DNA of 64,000 nucleotides, taken from positions 182,754,508 through 182,818,507 of the forward strand of contig NC_133661.1 of NCBI RefSeq assembly GCF_037893015.1. The letters are read 5' to 3'. The notes beneath the pieces were generated by a model, which searched no databases, was not told the DNA's origin, and saw nothing but the letters and a program-made list of their open reading frames with translations. Shown here piece by piece: positions 27,229 to 38,945 of the stretch; the stretch's first letter is position 1; every line of letters starts with the position of its first letter. Origin of the DNA: Macrotis lagotis (Eukaryota > Chordata > Mammalia > Peramelemorphia > Peramelidae). The translations under genes and the position numbers were made by a program.

Positions 27229-27531
27229 TATTAATGTATGTCCTTCATTTTCGAAAAAGACCATGTCATCAGGGAGGTGATGCCATGAAAAGCGCATGAA
27301 TTGGATTTGAGTGAGTGCTGTGCTAAGTCACTGGTCTCACTTTTTCCTCCAGAGCCATTTGGGTCCTTTGGCCAGATATGAATCCGTATGACTACAGATA
27401 GCTCTGGCTTCGAGGATATCAGGGTTAAGTGACTTGCCAAAGTCACATAGCTAGGAAGAGTCAAATATCTGAGATTGGTGTTGAACTCCCATCATCCGTG
27501 CTCCTGCTACTGCACCACCTAGCTGCCTTAT
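27229..27531 (-). mobile_element. ~300-bp composite SINE family, copy 1
   Basis: TCCTTCATTTTCGAAAAAGA, GGGAGGTGATGCCATGA, CAGAGCCATTTGGGTCC and CACCTAGCTGCC. Related to 30430-30735 (+), 48178-48487 (-) and 53522-53847 (+), each sharing the TGATGCCATGA phrase and the tRNA-like head. Confidence 0.8.
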
Positions 27532-27537
27532 TGAGAT

Positions 27538-27672
27538 AGTCAATCTGAGTGACCCCCACATTTTAACCTTGTTTAACCTTTGGATAAAGTGTTCTACCAG
27601 CCTGCAGGAGAGAGCTGCCCCATTAAGACTAAATCCATCTCCGGAGGGAAGGTTACTCCCCTCTCCTGAGAG
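27538..27672 (+). repeat. Unassigned interspersed repeat, copy A
   Basis: TTTTAACCTTGTTTAACC ... GCCTGCAGGAGAGAGCTGCC ... AAATCCATCTCCGGAGGG. It aligns with 31225-31345 (copy B) over about 110 bases. Family not recognised. Confidence 0.5.
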
Positions 27673-27676
27673 CTAT

Positions 27677-27897
27677 CCCTCTGTTTTTGTTCAGTTGTGT
27701 CCAACTCTTTATAACCCTATTTCAAATTTTTTTGGCAAAGATATTAGTTTTGCCATCTCATTTCCAGTTCATATTACAGATAAGGAACTGAGGCAAACAG
27801 TTAAATGATTACACAACTATTCTGAGGCCAGATTTGAATTCAAGAGATGAATCTTCCTGATTTCAGACCTCGCATTCTAATTGATTTGCCATCTGCC
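27677..27897 (-). mobile_element. Long marsupial SINE, degenerate
   Basis: TTTTTGTTCAGTTGTGTCCA, GGCAAAGATATTAGTTTTGC and TTGCCATCTGCC, the reverse of the family at 46762-47012. Confidence 0.7.
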
Positions 27898-27965
27898 TGT
27901 CCTACTCCACTCTCTTAGCACTAATCTCAGTTGTTGAAAATCTTAAGCAAGGCCTTTCATTTGAC

Positions 27966-28110
27966 TTTTTTTTTTGCAAGGCAATGGGGTTAAGCGGCTT
28001 GCCCAAGGCCATACAGTTAGGTAATTATTAAGTGCCTGAGACCAGATTTGAACTCAGGTACTCCTGACTACAGAGCAGGTGCTCTATCCACTGCTCCACC
28101 TAGTCGGCCC
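27966..28110 (-). mobile_element. Marsupial tRNA-derived SINE
   Basis: Poly-T then GCAAGGCAATGGGGTTAAGC ... CCACCTAGTCGGCCC. Confidence 0.88.
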
Positions 28111-28111
28111 T

Positions 28112-29380
28112 CATTTGAATTTTGATTAGGCTTTTAATTCTCTCTGCCTTCACAACCTGGTCAAGTTGGAAATTTCAGAGATAAAGACCAAAAAAAAAGG
28201 ATGGAAATAGTTTTCCTGGTTTGTAGAAATTTATGTCATTGCAAATTAATTAGAGATTATAAATTGTGACTGAAATATATTATCTCCACCATAAATTTCC
28301 AAATTATGATAACTGCTAAAAACACCTTAGTGGATTTTGGAGATTTGAAGCTAGAATTTAGATTAAGGATAAAAAGCCCATACCTTTCTCCCCTTCCTGG
28401 AGGGCAATAGATGTGTTGCAGTAGAAGTTGATTTTACCCCCTTGAAGTATAAACAGAACTGAATCTAGTATGAAATTATTCAACATAATTTAATTGGTTG
28501 GGCAAATTAGTAGTAAACTCACCTAAATTGAGATAGATTATGCAGTGAAATGTTAGACTAGAATATGATTAAGAAATAAGATGAGATAGAGTTAAGAAAA
28601 TAGTGTAAGAAGTCAGTAATCAGAGTATAAACTGAAAAGTTAGTGTCAAAGTTGGTAAGCTTTGATCAAAGTCCTCTGCAGGGGTATAAAAGGAAAAGGA
28701 CAAGAGAAAGAAGTTAGAAAGGCTTGATTGCATTGAGATAAGAAAGGGTGGAGGAACTTTTAGAGAAATTGCCTATTAGCAATTTCAGGCAGATAGTAGT
28801 AGTCTTTCCTTGAAACACCATTTGAAGAATATATCCTAATCATTAAAACTGTGATCTTCAAAGGTGGGGGGATGGGAATATGAACCTGCCGCATGAAACA
28901 CTTTTCCTTTGCGTTACCTTGTATTCCTTAGGGTTAGGACTTCAAGAATAGGAGGTGGCTGGGAAAAAAGTGTGCTCTCTATCTACTTTCTTACATTATT
29001 CTGATGGAGTTAGTTAAGGACACAAAGGAGTTAATTTTATTCATTGGACAATTTTAAAGAAATCAAAAAAAAGGTTATAAGGAGGTGAGAATGCCACCAA
29101 TTTTTTTTTTGTGAATGTGAGCTAGCTAAAAACAATGAACCCTGAAATTTAAGCTGTTGGCAGCTAATGGTTCTTGGGAAAACTGAGTTTTGAATTTTGT
29201 CATTCGTGATTATAATCCAAATTTAATTTGGTTAAAATTTGTCCTGACATTAAATCATAATATGGTCTCATTCAAAGTAAAATGTGTTCTCCTATGAGGA
29301 TAATTTTGGTAAAACAGAATTTAATGCAAAGTACATTTGCATTAAGACAATACCTGGGAAAATATATGGATTTGGAAAAC
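28112..29380. other. AT-rich unique DNA
   Basis: No gene or clear repeat. It includes a strong TATA-like GGGGTATAAAAGGAAAAGG near 28680-28698 (see findings). Confidence 0.5.
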
Positions 29381-29389
29381 CCGGAGTTC

Positions 29390-29590
29390 AAATACAATCT
29401 TGGAAATTTATGTGTGTGACCTTAAGCAAATTATTTCACCTCAGATTTACTGATTTCCTAAACCGTAAAGAAAAATAATATTATCTACCTTCCAGGATTA
29501 TTGTGAGATCAAATGACATAATTGTAACATGTTTAGAACAGTTCCTAGCACATGACAAATACTATATACATATTAGTAAATGTAAGCACT
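29390..29590 (+). mobile_element. Old MIR/THER-type SINE
   Basis: GTGACCTTAAGCAAATTATT, TACCTTCCAGGATTATTGTG, AGATCAAATGACATAATTGT and GTTCCTAGCACATGACAAA. Confidence 0.6.
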
Positions 29591-30425
29591 GTATATTGAT
29601 CTTGAATGCAATTTGTATAGAATGCCAAAGGTGATAAGATAAATGATTCTCTATGTAAGAGAATTTGGAAATGCATTTGACTGAATTGATGTCACCTGGT
29701 AATGTTTTGTTTTATGTTTTAAATACATAATATTATTATGTATATTATTATGTTTCTAAAAATTTCTTATATTGTGAAATTTGGTGAAACCTTTTCTTCA
29801 GAAATACTGTTAATAAAGTAACTTCTTTAATTTGGATGCTGTTACATTATGAATTGAACTGTTAAAAGAATGTGGTCAAAATATTTGAAAATTGTCAAAA
29901 TTTAATGGAATAGTTTGTTCTAAAATGACTATATAATTATTTGGTTATCACTTATGAAAATTATGAATATATGTTTGCATTAAAGTTACATGTTTGAGCT
30001 AATTTAGCATCAACAGACCTTAAATTAAAATATTTCAAGTTTAGAAGAGGTTATCCTAAATTGTATCAAGTCTTGTTACTCACAGATTTTAGCAGAATTT
30101 CCTAGGAATCTTTGGAAGTTACACAGAACCTATGAAACAGATCTACTAGGAGGACCTTTAGAGCTGCCCTGAGAATGAGTTCTATTCCATAATATTCAAG
30201 GGAAAATACTTCTAAGGAGCAGATGACTACTGGGATTCAAGGTGAAATATGCTGATTAAATGAATATTAGAGTGGGTTGCCAGTTAACAAGGAACTTGAT
30301 ATTGATTACTTTTATTATAGTCTTTTGGGTTTTTATTTTATTTTGTTTCACAATGTTTATGTTTATTGAGTTTTCTCAATGACCTTGGTGATAATATATA
30401 AATCTCTCTGCTCAAATTAGTACAT
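29591..30425. other. AT-rich unique DNA
   Basis: I see no gene, RNA or recognisable repeat here. Confidence 0.4.
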
Positions 30426-30429
30426 GGTG

Positions 30430-30735
30430 AGCCCTCTATGTGGATAGAGCACCAGCCCTAGGTGCTTAGGAAGACTTGAGTTCAAATTTGCCTTAAGACA
30501 CTTGACACTTACTAGTTGTAGGACCTTGGGCAAATCACTTATCCCTGACTGCCTCAATCCAGAGCTACCTCCAATGATACTGATTCATATCTTACTGCCG
30601 GACCCAGATGGCTCTGAAGGAGAAAGTGAGCAGATGACTTAGAGCACTACACCTCACTCAAATCCAATTCATGTGCTTGTCATGGCATCACCTCCCTGAT
30701 GTCATGGTCTTCTTCAAGATAGAAGGATAAATAGC
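30430..30735 (+). mobile_element. ~300-bp composite SINE family, copy 2
   Basis: GTGGATAGAGCACCAGCCCT, TGGGCAAATCACTTATCCCT, GGACCCAGATGGCTCTG, CATGGCATCACCTCCCTGAT. Confidence 0.82.
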
Positions 30736-30885
30736 ATCATCAATTTGTAACCTGACTTAGTTTACCAATAGTGCCTATCTGACAAGATTTGCCTCCTTAA
30801 GGGATATATGAGAATGTGACTACTTAACTATTTGTTCAATTTTTATGACATTGTAGGAAACGAGATTATGAGTTTTGCAACACTT

Positions 30886-31027
30886 TTTTTCAGCAAGGCA
30901 ATGGGGTTAAGTGACTTACCCAAGGTCACACAGCTAAGTAATTATTAAATGTCTGAGGCCGAATTGAACTCAGGTCCTCCTGACTCCTGGACTGGTGCTC
31001 TATCAACTGCATCACCAAGCTGCCCCA
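30886..31027 (-). mobile_element. Marsupial tRNA-derived SINE with target duplication
   Basis: Flanked by the perfect 15-bp repeat AGTTTTGCAACACTT (30871-30885, 31028-31042). Confidence 0.92.
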
Positions 31028-31224
31028 AGTTTTGCAACACTTGTGAACACATATTTGTTTTCTAAGTTTTGAGTCCCCTGGTTTATAGCTTACTTCAACT
31101 GATTTGGCATAAACATCAGGGATTAGTATGATACAATTGAAAACAGAGGAGCAGTACAGGTCTAATTGTGGTGTTGCACCAAGAATAGTTAGGACCAAAG
31201 AGGGAATTGTACAAAGGATTGTCC

Positions 31225-31400
31225 TTTGGGACAGAGTCAGTCTGAATGAATCCCATGTTTTAACCTTGCTTAGTAGTGTTCAGCTAGCCAGTAGGGGAGG
31301 GTGCAGCTCCATAGGACAAATCCCATCTTCTGAGGGCTCTGGTCCTCTCTTCAGCTCTAATTCCATTTCCCATTGATGATGTAATGGGGTGGGAGCTGAG
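31225..31400 (+). repeat. Unassigned interspersed repeat, copy B
   Basis: CAGTCTGAATGAATCCCATG, TTTTAACCTTGCTTAGTAG and AAATCCCATCTTCTGAGGG align with copy A at 27538-27672. Confidence 0.5.
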
Positions 31401-31999
31401 ATAACCCTAATCCTACCTCATAGAGAGGTCTACCAGTCAGGATTGTTTTACCCTAATAGATAAATTGTTTTACTCCTGTCCATGAAAGCACCTCAGGGTT
31501 GGAATTAGGTAGGATGGGGTGGGGGAGGTCTGGCCCTCTCCAGCTGCTGATGTTTTAGTGTGCTAAAGGCTTTTGCCATCTCTTCCTTTAAGTCACTTCT
31601 TACCATCTCCTCATTTGATTCAACACAAGTTTTAATTCTCCATTAATCACTTTAATTCTGTACTTCCTTGTCCAAAGAGAATCACCACAGCAGAGAAATT
31701 TGAAGTAGAATAAGACTTGACCAGCTCTGTATTCTCTCTGGTCCATACTATTCAGTGGTCAAAGCCTTTCTTTGATTTTCTTCCTGCTAGGGACATAGCC
31801 AAAAAGCCCTTTTTGTTGTCCTTAGAATTAGTTGCCAACTTTAATAAGTAGGTTTTTATTCTATTCAAGCTTCTTAACTGAAAATTTAGCTCAGGGCTAA
31901 GTGTTCATTTTGCCCCTAACAAAACGAAGGGTTCAACAAACAAAACAAAAATAATGTTTTGTACCACATAGATTGAACATATTTTTTTCCCTCCAATAA

Positions 32000-32215
32000 C
32001 AACGACAAGAAAAAAATCACATTTAAATAGCATTTTAAAGGTTACAAAACACTCATAACAGATCTGGGAACTAGATGGTACAAATAATATTTTCCTTTTA
32101 CAGATGAGGATACAGAGATTCATAAAAGGTAAAGATGTCCAGGGTCACATATCCAGGAAATGTTAAAGCAGGGTTCAAATCCAGGTCTTCTGAATTTGTG
32201 CCTAGTGGTCTTCCC
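32000..32215 (-). mobile_element. Old MIR/THER-type SINE
   Basis: TTTTAAAGGTTACAAAACAC, TTTTACAGATGAGGATACAG and GGGTTCAAATCCAGGTCTTC. Confidence 0.6.
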
Positions 32216-33039
32216 ATTTCAATAGTTGTTCTCCTACAGTAGAGTACAGGCTTTGAGGGCCTAGCTCAAATCTCATGCTCACTTGGAACAGTGGTGCCAT
32301 TCATTATCCCTGCAGGTATTTATCTAACTGGGATTTTCCCCTCAAGAGGTCTGGTGCTAAATCTATTTTTAGCTTCCATGCAGTTGGCATCTCAAAAAAG
32401 TTAGTTTGAAAATAGTGGAACTCTGAAGACAAAATAGCTCATGTTATCTTGAATATCTTTTCAAGAAGAAAAATTAAAAGCATGTAACTTTGTTAAGCAT
32501 GGCTCTATATTATATTTTTCAAGGGCTTTGGATTATTTTTCAGATGATTTCGTTTTTAAATACCTTAAAAGTACTGGATTTTAATTATATGACACTTAGT
32601 AAATTGTAGCAACTTCCATGAAGAGACTTTGCAGCCCTATTAAGCTCTGCCAATTGTTCTGATCTTAGTTGCCTGTCTTCCAGTTTGTAGATCATAAATT
32701 TTTATGGCTGTAAGGGACTATTGAGATTATCTGTTCCACCATTCCATTTTGACTTTCAGTTCAGAGAATTCCTGCTTAGGTGTGGCTTAAACTAACCAGA
32801 CCTCTGATTTCCCACCTACCTCAGGGATTCTATTATTCTATGATAATAGTTCTCAGGTTGAGGTTTTGATAGGTTATTGGTGATCTTAGACCTGGAATCA
32901 ACAGAGACCTGTATTTGAATCTTGCTTCTAACACTTATTAGTTTTTTTTTTTATTATGGACTTAATCTCTCTGTGCTTCTGTTCTCCTATCTGCAAAATC
33001 AGAAATTTTAAGATTAGCGCTTTACAGCTGGAAGAGATT

Positions 33040-33200
33040 GTTTTTGTTGTTTAGTCATGATTTATATTTAGCTTGTTCATTCTACAGATGAGGCAACTAG
33101 AGTTAAGTGACTTGCCCAGGATCACCCAGCTAGTAAGTACTTGAGGACAGATTTGAGCTCAGGAAAAAAGTCTTTCTTCACCACTCAACTGCCCCAAAGA
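33040..33200 (-). mobile_element. Old MIR-type SINE
   Basis: CTACAGATGAGGCAACTAGA, TTGCCCAGGATCACCCAGCT and ACTCAACTGCCCC. Confidence 0.65.
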
Positions 33201-33636
33201 AACTCCAGTAAGGCAAATATCCTAGGCAATGCCCTCAGAGGTAGGGTTACTACCAGGGTGAATTGATGGGTACAACCACAAGAAGGTAACAGAAGACTGG
33301 GTAATGTGTCAGTTCTTTTGTAGGTATGTTTGGGTTTCCCAAATATAGACATACTAGAAATATCCTCATAGTCTTTTGCCCCACTGTCTTCATAGCCTTA
33401 AATTTCTTCAGTAATAACTTGTAACACATGGTTGATTTCCTTACCATTCTGATTGGAGATTTCTCATGATCTCTTAGTGTCCAGAGACCACTGAATGAGA
33501 TCTCTCAACCTTACAGCTTGACTTTATAGATGTAGCTTCTTTTTTTTATCTATTTGTGCTGAGACAAAGGGGAAGAATTTATGCTCCTGCAGGCATACCG
33601 ATGAACAATGCATTTTCCATCAAGAATTGGGAAACC

Positions 33637-33788
33637 TGGGGCGGCTAGGTGGCGCAGTGGATAAAGCACCTGCCCTGGAGTCAGGAGTACTTGGGTTCAA
33701 ATCTGACCTCAGACACTTAATAATTACCTAGCTGTGTGGCCTTGGGCAAGCCACTTAACCCCATTTGCCTTGCAAAAACCTAAAAAAA
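33637..33788 (+). mobile_element. Marsupial SINE, young full-length copy
   Basis: TGGGGCGGCTAGGTGGCGCA to CCTTGCAAAAACC plus poly-A, with a perfect 15-bp target duplication AAGAATTGGGAAACC (33622-33636, 33789-33803). The cleanest reference copy in the window. Confidence 0.95.
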
Positions 33789-33803
33789 AAGAATTGGGAA
33801 ACC

Positions 33804-34830
33804 ACATACCAGTCATAGTAGGAATTTTTGTCCAGGGTTCAGATAGCGAAAAATATTATAATCTAATAAAGAATTCAATCATCAGCTTTATTTTCCCTTG
33901 TTTAAAAGACAGTTGAGAATTACTCTTATGGGTTAAAATATTAGAGACCTTGTGGTCATAGATGAGAACATCAAGGAGGAGAACTTTGGCGATAATAGGC
34001 AGAAACAGGAGAAGGAATTAACAGAACAGAAATTAGAATGTAACCATAGGAATTTTGTGATGCTGGCGGCTTACTATAAGGTCCCCAAATTATATCTACA
34101 TTGTATCTAAGGTGCTATTCTACAACAGGAAAATTTTCTGTTATTCTTAAAACAGGTGAAGTTAAACAAAAGAAACTGGCAGGGGTAAAAAATTATGAAG
34201 TCAAGAGATTGTTGAGGTCTCCAGGCTCTCCTTTTTAGGACTTTTTTCACTGTTTAGTAGTATCCCCTCCTCTTTCTTCATCCATTTGATTTGTACTCTC
34301 TTGTTTTCCAATCCCAAGCTCTCAGAACATTAAAGGATCTGATGCCATGTATATTTTCATTGAAATTCACATCAACATTCATATCAATATGCAAATTCTT
34401 ACAGGTAAAATTTTCTTTTTAAAAAAAAACCTTTTATTTCTAATTGTAGGCTGAAAAGCTTTGACTTTTGTTAAAGTAATTTCAAGCAAGCTGTGAGGAA
34501 GCTCTTTTTTTATGCAATGGTAGAGAAATATTGTCTTTCTTATGCTTTAGATAATAATAAGCCTATAAGGTAAACTTGATTTAGTGGGTTTGTAATACCT
34601 GACAAAAAGTTACTAGAGTAGGTTCCTTGCTTTTTTTTTCTCCTCCAATTCTTTAAAAATAACCCTTCACTCTTATTCCTCTGGTCCAAGACTTAGAGCT
34701 AAGACAAAATAGTGCTACCTAGGGTTTACTTCATTCAAAATTTCACAATTATCTGTGTATGGAGTCTTCCTTCAATCAACACCAGAAAAAGATCAGAATT
34801 CAATCATACAACTTGTCCCACCTAAAATTC
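33804..34830. other. Gene-free sequence without recognised elements
   Basis: Mostly AT-rich unique DNA; no supported feature. Confidence 0.4.
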
Positions 34831-34985
34831 ACAAAATTAAATGATCAATAACTGTTTATTAAAGAACCTATTTAATTCTTGGCTTTGTGCTGGTTATCAA
34901 GGTTATAAATAGAAAAGTATAACAGTTCTTGCTCTGAAGGAACTTACATTCTATCAGGGGATTCAATGTGCTCACAGAAAAGAAA
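34830..34985 (+). mobile_element. Old L2/L3-like LINE fragment
   Basis: TGATCAATAACTGTTTATTA and GAAGGAACTTACATTCTATC match a pattern repeated at 37370-37460, 41950-42050, 45620-45740 and 60325-60445. Confidence 0.5.
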
Positions 34986-35469
34986 GTAGAAATTGCATAG
35001 ATGTAAACTTTTACCTGTTCTCTACCCTCCCAAGGACTGAGGGCTCATAAGGACCAGTTTTATTTTTAGGTTTTGATTCCCAAGAGGATTAATTTCTTTC
35101 TATGGTTCATTGCCTCCACCTGGAATTAATTCCAATAAATCTTCAAAATAAAGTTTAAGTTTGACTCCTGAGTAACAAGTCCCTCAACTTTCATAAAGCA
35201 GTTAGTGTTCAGTATGGATATTGGGTAGTGAACTCGATAATTAAACCTAATGATTCTCAGAATTCACTGGACCTCAGGAGCAATATAGACTGATGACTCC
35301 CTTTGGAAGAATACTTAATTGGGGGATATTCTTACTGTCATTCTGATGAGTCCCTCTTTCACAAAGAACTTTACATGCTTTCTCCTGACTTGAAGTGACA
35401 ACTTCTATCTGTACTACACCAGGGCAGTCAAACATATTCTGGGAGTTGTTGAACAAGTGTTCCTCTTTC

Positions 35470-35633
35470 TTTCTTTTTTATTTTATTTTTTTGGTTTTTG
35501 CAAGACAATGGGGTTCAGTGACTTGTCCAAGGTCATTATTATTATTATTATTAAGTGTCTGAGATTGGATTTGAACTCAGGTCCTCCTGACTCCAGGGCC
35601 AGTGTTCTATCCACTGTGCCACCTAGCTGCCCC
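35470..35633 (-). mobile_element. Marsupial SINE with target duplication and internal (ATT)n
   Basis: Flanked by AAGTGTTCCTCTTTC (35455-35469, 35634-35648). The ACCTAGCTGTG-equivalent part is replaced by an ATT repeat. Confidence 0.92.
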
Positions 35634-35821
35634 AAGTGTTCCTCTTTCCATGGAACCTTTATTGTCCAAGTTATTCACTGATTTTTGGTCTTCAAGTAGG
35701 AAGTGCCCCAGGAACCCTTTCTCAAAGGAATACACTTCAAGTTTGTATCTGTTTTGTGTATTCTTTATATGTTTTCAAAAGGAATATTTTTTTCCTGGAT
35801 ATTTTGTCCTGTTTCCTGTTT

Positions 35822-35994
35822 CCTTTTTTTTTATTTTTTTATTTTTTTTAGGTTTTTGCAAGGCAAACGGGGTTAAGTGGCTTGCTCAAAGCCACACAGC
35901 TAGGTAATTATTAAGTGTCTGAGACCGGATCCAAACCCAGGTACTCCTGACTCCAGGGCCGGCGCTCTATCCACTAGGACACCAAGCTGCCCTG
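35822..35994 (-). mobile_element. Marsupial tRNA-derived SINE
   Basis: Long poly-T, AGGTTTTTGCAAGGCAAACG ... ACACCAAGCTGCC, flanked by CTGTTTCCTTT. Confidence 0.9.
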
Positions 35995-37369
35995 TTTCCT
36001 TTATAGTATTTTAACCTTCCCCACATCAGGGGCCATAACTTCTATTTCTTTTTAAGGTTCATCTCCATTCATTTATTTTCCTTCAAGTAATTCTATATAT
36101 TTCTGATCATAAGTTAGTTTTTTATCCTTTAAAAGTTAAAAATGTCAGTCTGCTATGTAAGGCCTCTCCTACAATGTTGACTTCACTTGTGTTAATACTA
36201 TCTGGTTCTCTCAATGTTAGTACCTGATCAACAAACTTAAAGATAAGAGACATCCTGGATGAGCAGAGAAAAAAAGTCCTATTGTTATTTGTAAATATTT
36301 ACTCTTCAGCATAAGTTGAATTCTTGTCAATAGGAATTTTAAGTAAGTATTATAAGATTTGAGAGAAACATATTGTAAAACCATGTCATCTATGTGTAAT
36401 CTCATTGGTTGGCCACCAAAAATTTTATGATTCTTTCTTCATTTTGTATAAAATGCTCCCCAAATTTTGTCTTGATGTTGGCATGTGTAAGGATGACATC
36501 CACCTGTGGGTTTTGGTAAGATCCTAGAGAATTAAAACTTCAGTTATAAACTAACTTTGTTATTTCATTTTTAGCCTAAGAAAATTATGGTTAACAAGAC
36601 AATTCAAGTGATTGTTCCCTGTTCAGAGTGGGCACAAATTCTGCTTATTGGATCATTAATTAAAAATGCCACTACCTACTCTGGTAGGTATAGCAGAGCA
36701 GCAATGAAAAAGAAACCCATTTTGAGCAAGGCTTCTTTAATCCTAAAGTCTTGAAAGGGTTAAAGGAGAGGGACAAAGAGGAACTGCAGACTTTGATAAT
36801 GATCTCACAACCCTACTTTCTTTTCCAATGAATGCTACTAAAAAGAGGACTTGGCAAGAGAGACATTGTGTATCTTAGTGTCTGGTGTTTAGCTCCAGTT
36901 CCTTGTCTGTGACCTAGATTAGGTTGAATTGAAACTTCCTGAGTGAAACCTGTGTAAACGATCTGGGTATACAAACATAGTGAAAAATACAAAAAACAAC
37001 AAAACATGTAGTTGAAGTTAATCAGAATAACCTGCAATGTTCTTACTTGCTATGTGGTATAGGAAGATTTCTGTTTCTATCAGACTTTATAGCTTTATAG
37101 CTTTTTCCTACTTGCCACAGTGGGGGATAAAGGGTATTGAGTATTTATCTGTTAGATCCTTTTAGTCCTATTTATATAGTCACACAAATGAGAAATCATG
37201 AGGAATTCATTACCAAGCTTACATCAGGTCTTTGATTTTGAAAACCAATGACTAAATAGAAGAATTTCTTTAGGCTTTATCAATCCATGCAAAAGAAAAA
37301 GTGATAAATATCCAGATAACTGAAGCCCCTAAATTACCTTTGCCTTAAATATCAATAGATCAAAGAATA
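35995..37369. other. Gene-free AT-rich sequence
   Basis: No feature supported. Confidence 0.4.
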
Positions 37370-37500
37370 AGCATTTATTTAGCACCTGCTTTGTCCTAAA
37401 TACTATGCTAAGCCCTAGATATACAAAAATGAAAATGAAATAGTCCTATCCTTAAGGGGAATACATTTTATTAAGGGGAGATACTATAGATACCAGTATG
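37370..37500 (+). mobile_element. Old L2/L3-like LINE fragment
   Basis: AAGCATTTATTTAGCACCTG, AATACTATGCTAAGCCCTAG and TCCTTAAGGGGAATACATTT. Confidence 0.5.
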
Positions 37501-38389
37501 TTCTGACTTTCTTTTCCAGTCAGGTTGCTACATTTTCTATCCAGGGATCTAGGGTATTCTAAGCTATTTGTGGGTTGTCTTTTTTCTATTGCCATTTGCT
37601 TGAGCCACCACTGGCTGTATTCTTATTGTTAGGGGTCAGATTATCAGGCCCAGTTCCATTTAACTCCTTAACACTGATTGACTTTTGCAAAGGTGTTTTT
37701 ATTTGAAAGATATAGCAAGAACAAATTTTCATTCTCTTCTCTATATCTCTTCGTCTCTGAGGGAGAAGGCTAAATCTAATTCAGTTCCTATAGAGCTTTA
37801 GTCCCACCAAGTTGAGGTCCAGATGTAGCATGACTGCCAAGTAAATGTCTCAGCTGCTGCTGTCTTGGGTTTTGATTGTCACTCCCAAAGGAGTGCTCCC
37901 CTCTGGGGCACTGATATGATACTGATTGTAAACTTGAAGATTCTGGCTCATGAGTTTACTGAATTGCTTTATAGACCCTTTGAATTCAAAAAGTTGGGGG
38001 ACCCTTATCCTTTCTACTAGAAGGGTAAGAGCACAAATGCAGAGGCCAAGGACCAAGGTCTTCTTTGGGGCTAAATGGTTTCAGAGGGGGAAAAAAGCCC
38101 TTACAGAATTGCTTCCTGTTAGATATCCTGAAAAAGTCACCAAAGGAGACCCAAGAGAGGAAGTAGCTGATGCTAATAGGTCTTTTTGAATGTTTTCTCT
38201 TAGCCAAGTAGGGTCATATACAGAAAATCTACATATACTTCACAATCTCTCCAAGGTATTTTCATTCCTCATCATTATAATTCTCCCAAAAGCAATCTCC
38301 CTGTCCTCCTCTATTTGGAGGAGGTGTATCAGTGAAGCAGGATGATTGATGGAACCTGTGCATGTGCCAGAGTCCAGTTATATTCCTAT

Positions 38390-38945
38390 TTAAGTAAAAT
38401 AAGAGACAAAGTAAATACAGTATACCGAAAAGACATCATTTTGGAGGAGGCCATAGTAGTTGGGAGATATCAGAAAAGGCCTTATGTAGAAAGTGGTGCT
38501 GGATCGGATCTTTGAAAGAAAGAAGGGATTCTGAAAGATGAAAAGGGGTTGAATTTGAGGCATGGGGAACAGGAAGCCTAAAGATTTGGAACTGGCAACT
38601 CTTGTTTGATAAACAATAAGAAAGTCAGTTTTATTCTAGGGTGAGTGAAGGGGGAATAATGTCTAATGAAGCTGGAAAGGTAGTTTGAAGTTCAGTTGCG
38701 AAGGGGTATAAATGCTAAATGAAGGAGTTTTTATTTGATCCTAGAGGTAATTGGGAGTCACTAGGGTTTATTGAGCAGGACAGTGATGTGGTCAGAGCTT
38801 TGTTTTAGGAAAATTACTTTTGGCAGGTACTTGGATGATGATTGGAGAGGGAAGATATTTGAGACAAAGAGACCCATTGGGAGATTAGGAGACTATTATA
38901 ATAGTCAGAATATTGCTACTGAGTATTATAGTTGAAATCCAGTTG
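38390..38945 (+). mobile_element. Old L2/L3 (CR1-type) LINE fragment
   Basis: GGCCTTATGTAGAAAGTGGT, GACAGTGATGTGGTCAGAG, and GGAGATTAGGAGACTATTAT then AATAGTCAG match the ancient CR1/L3-type pattern also seen at 46360-46420. Confidence 0.5.

Noticed and set aside
37850..38056. Minus-strand frame with a hydrophobic start, considered as a retroviral envelope remnant
   Set aside because: No diagnostic motif or neighbouring viral gene; similarity was only impressionistic.
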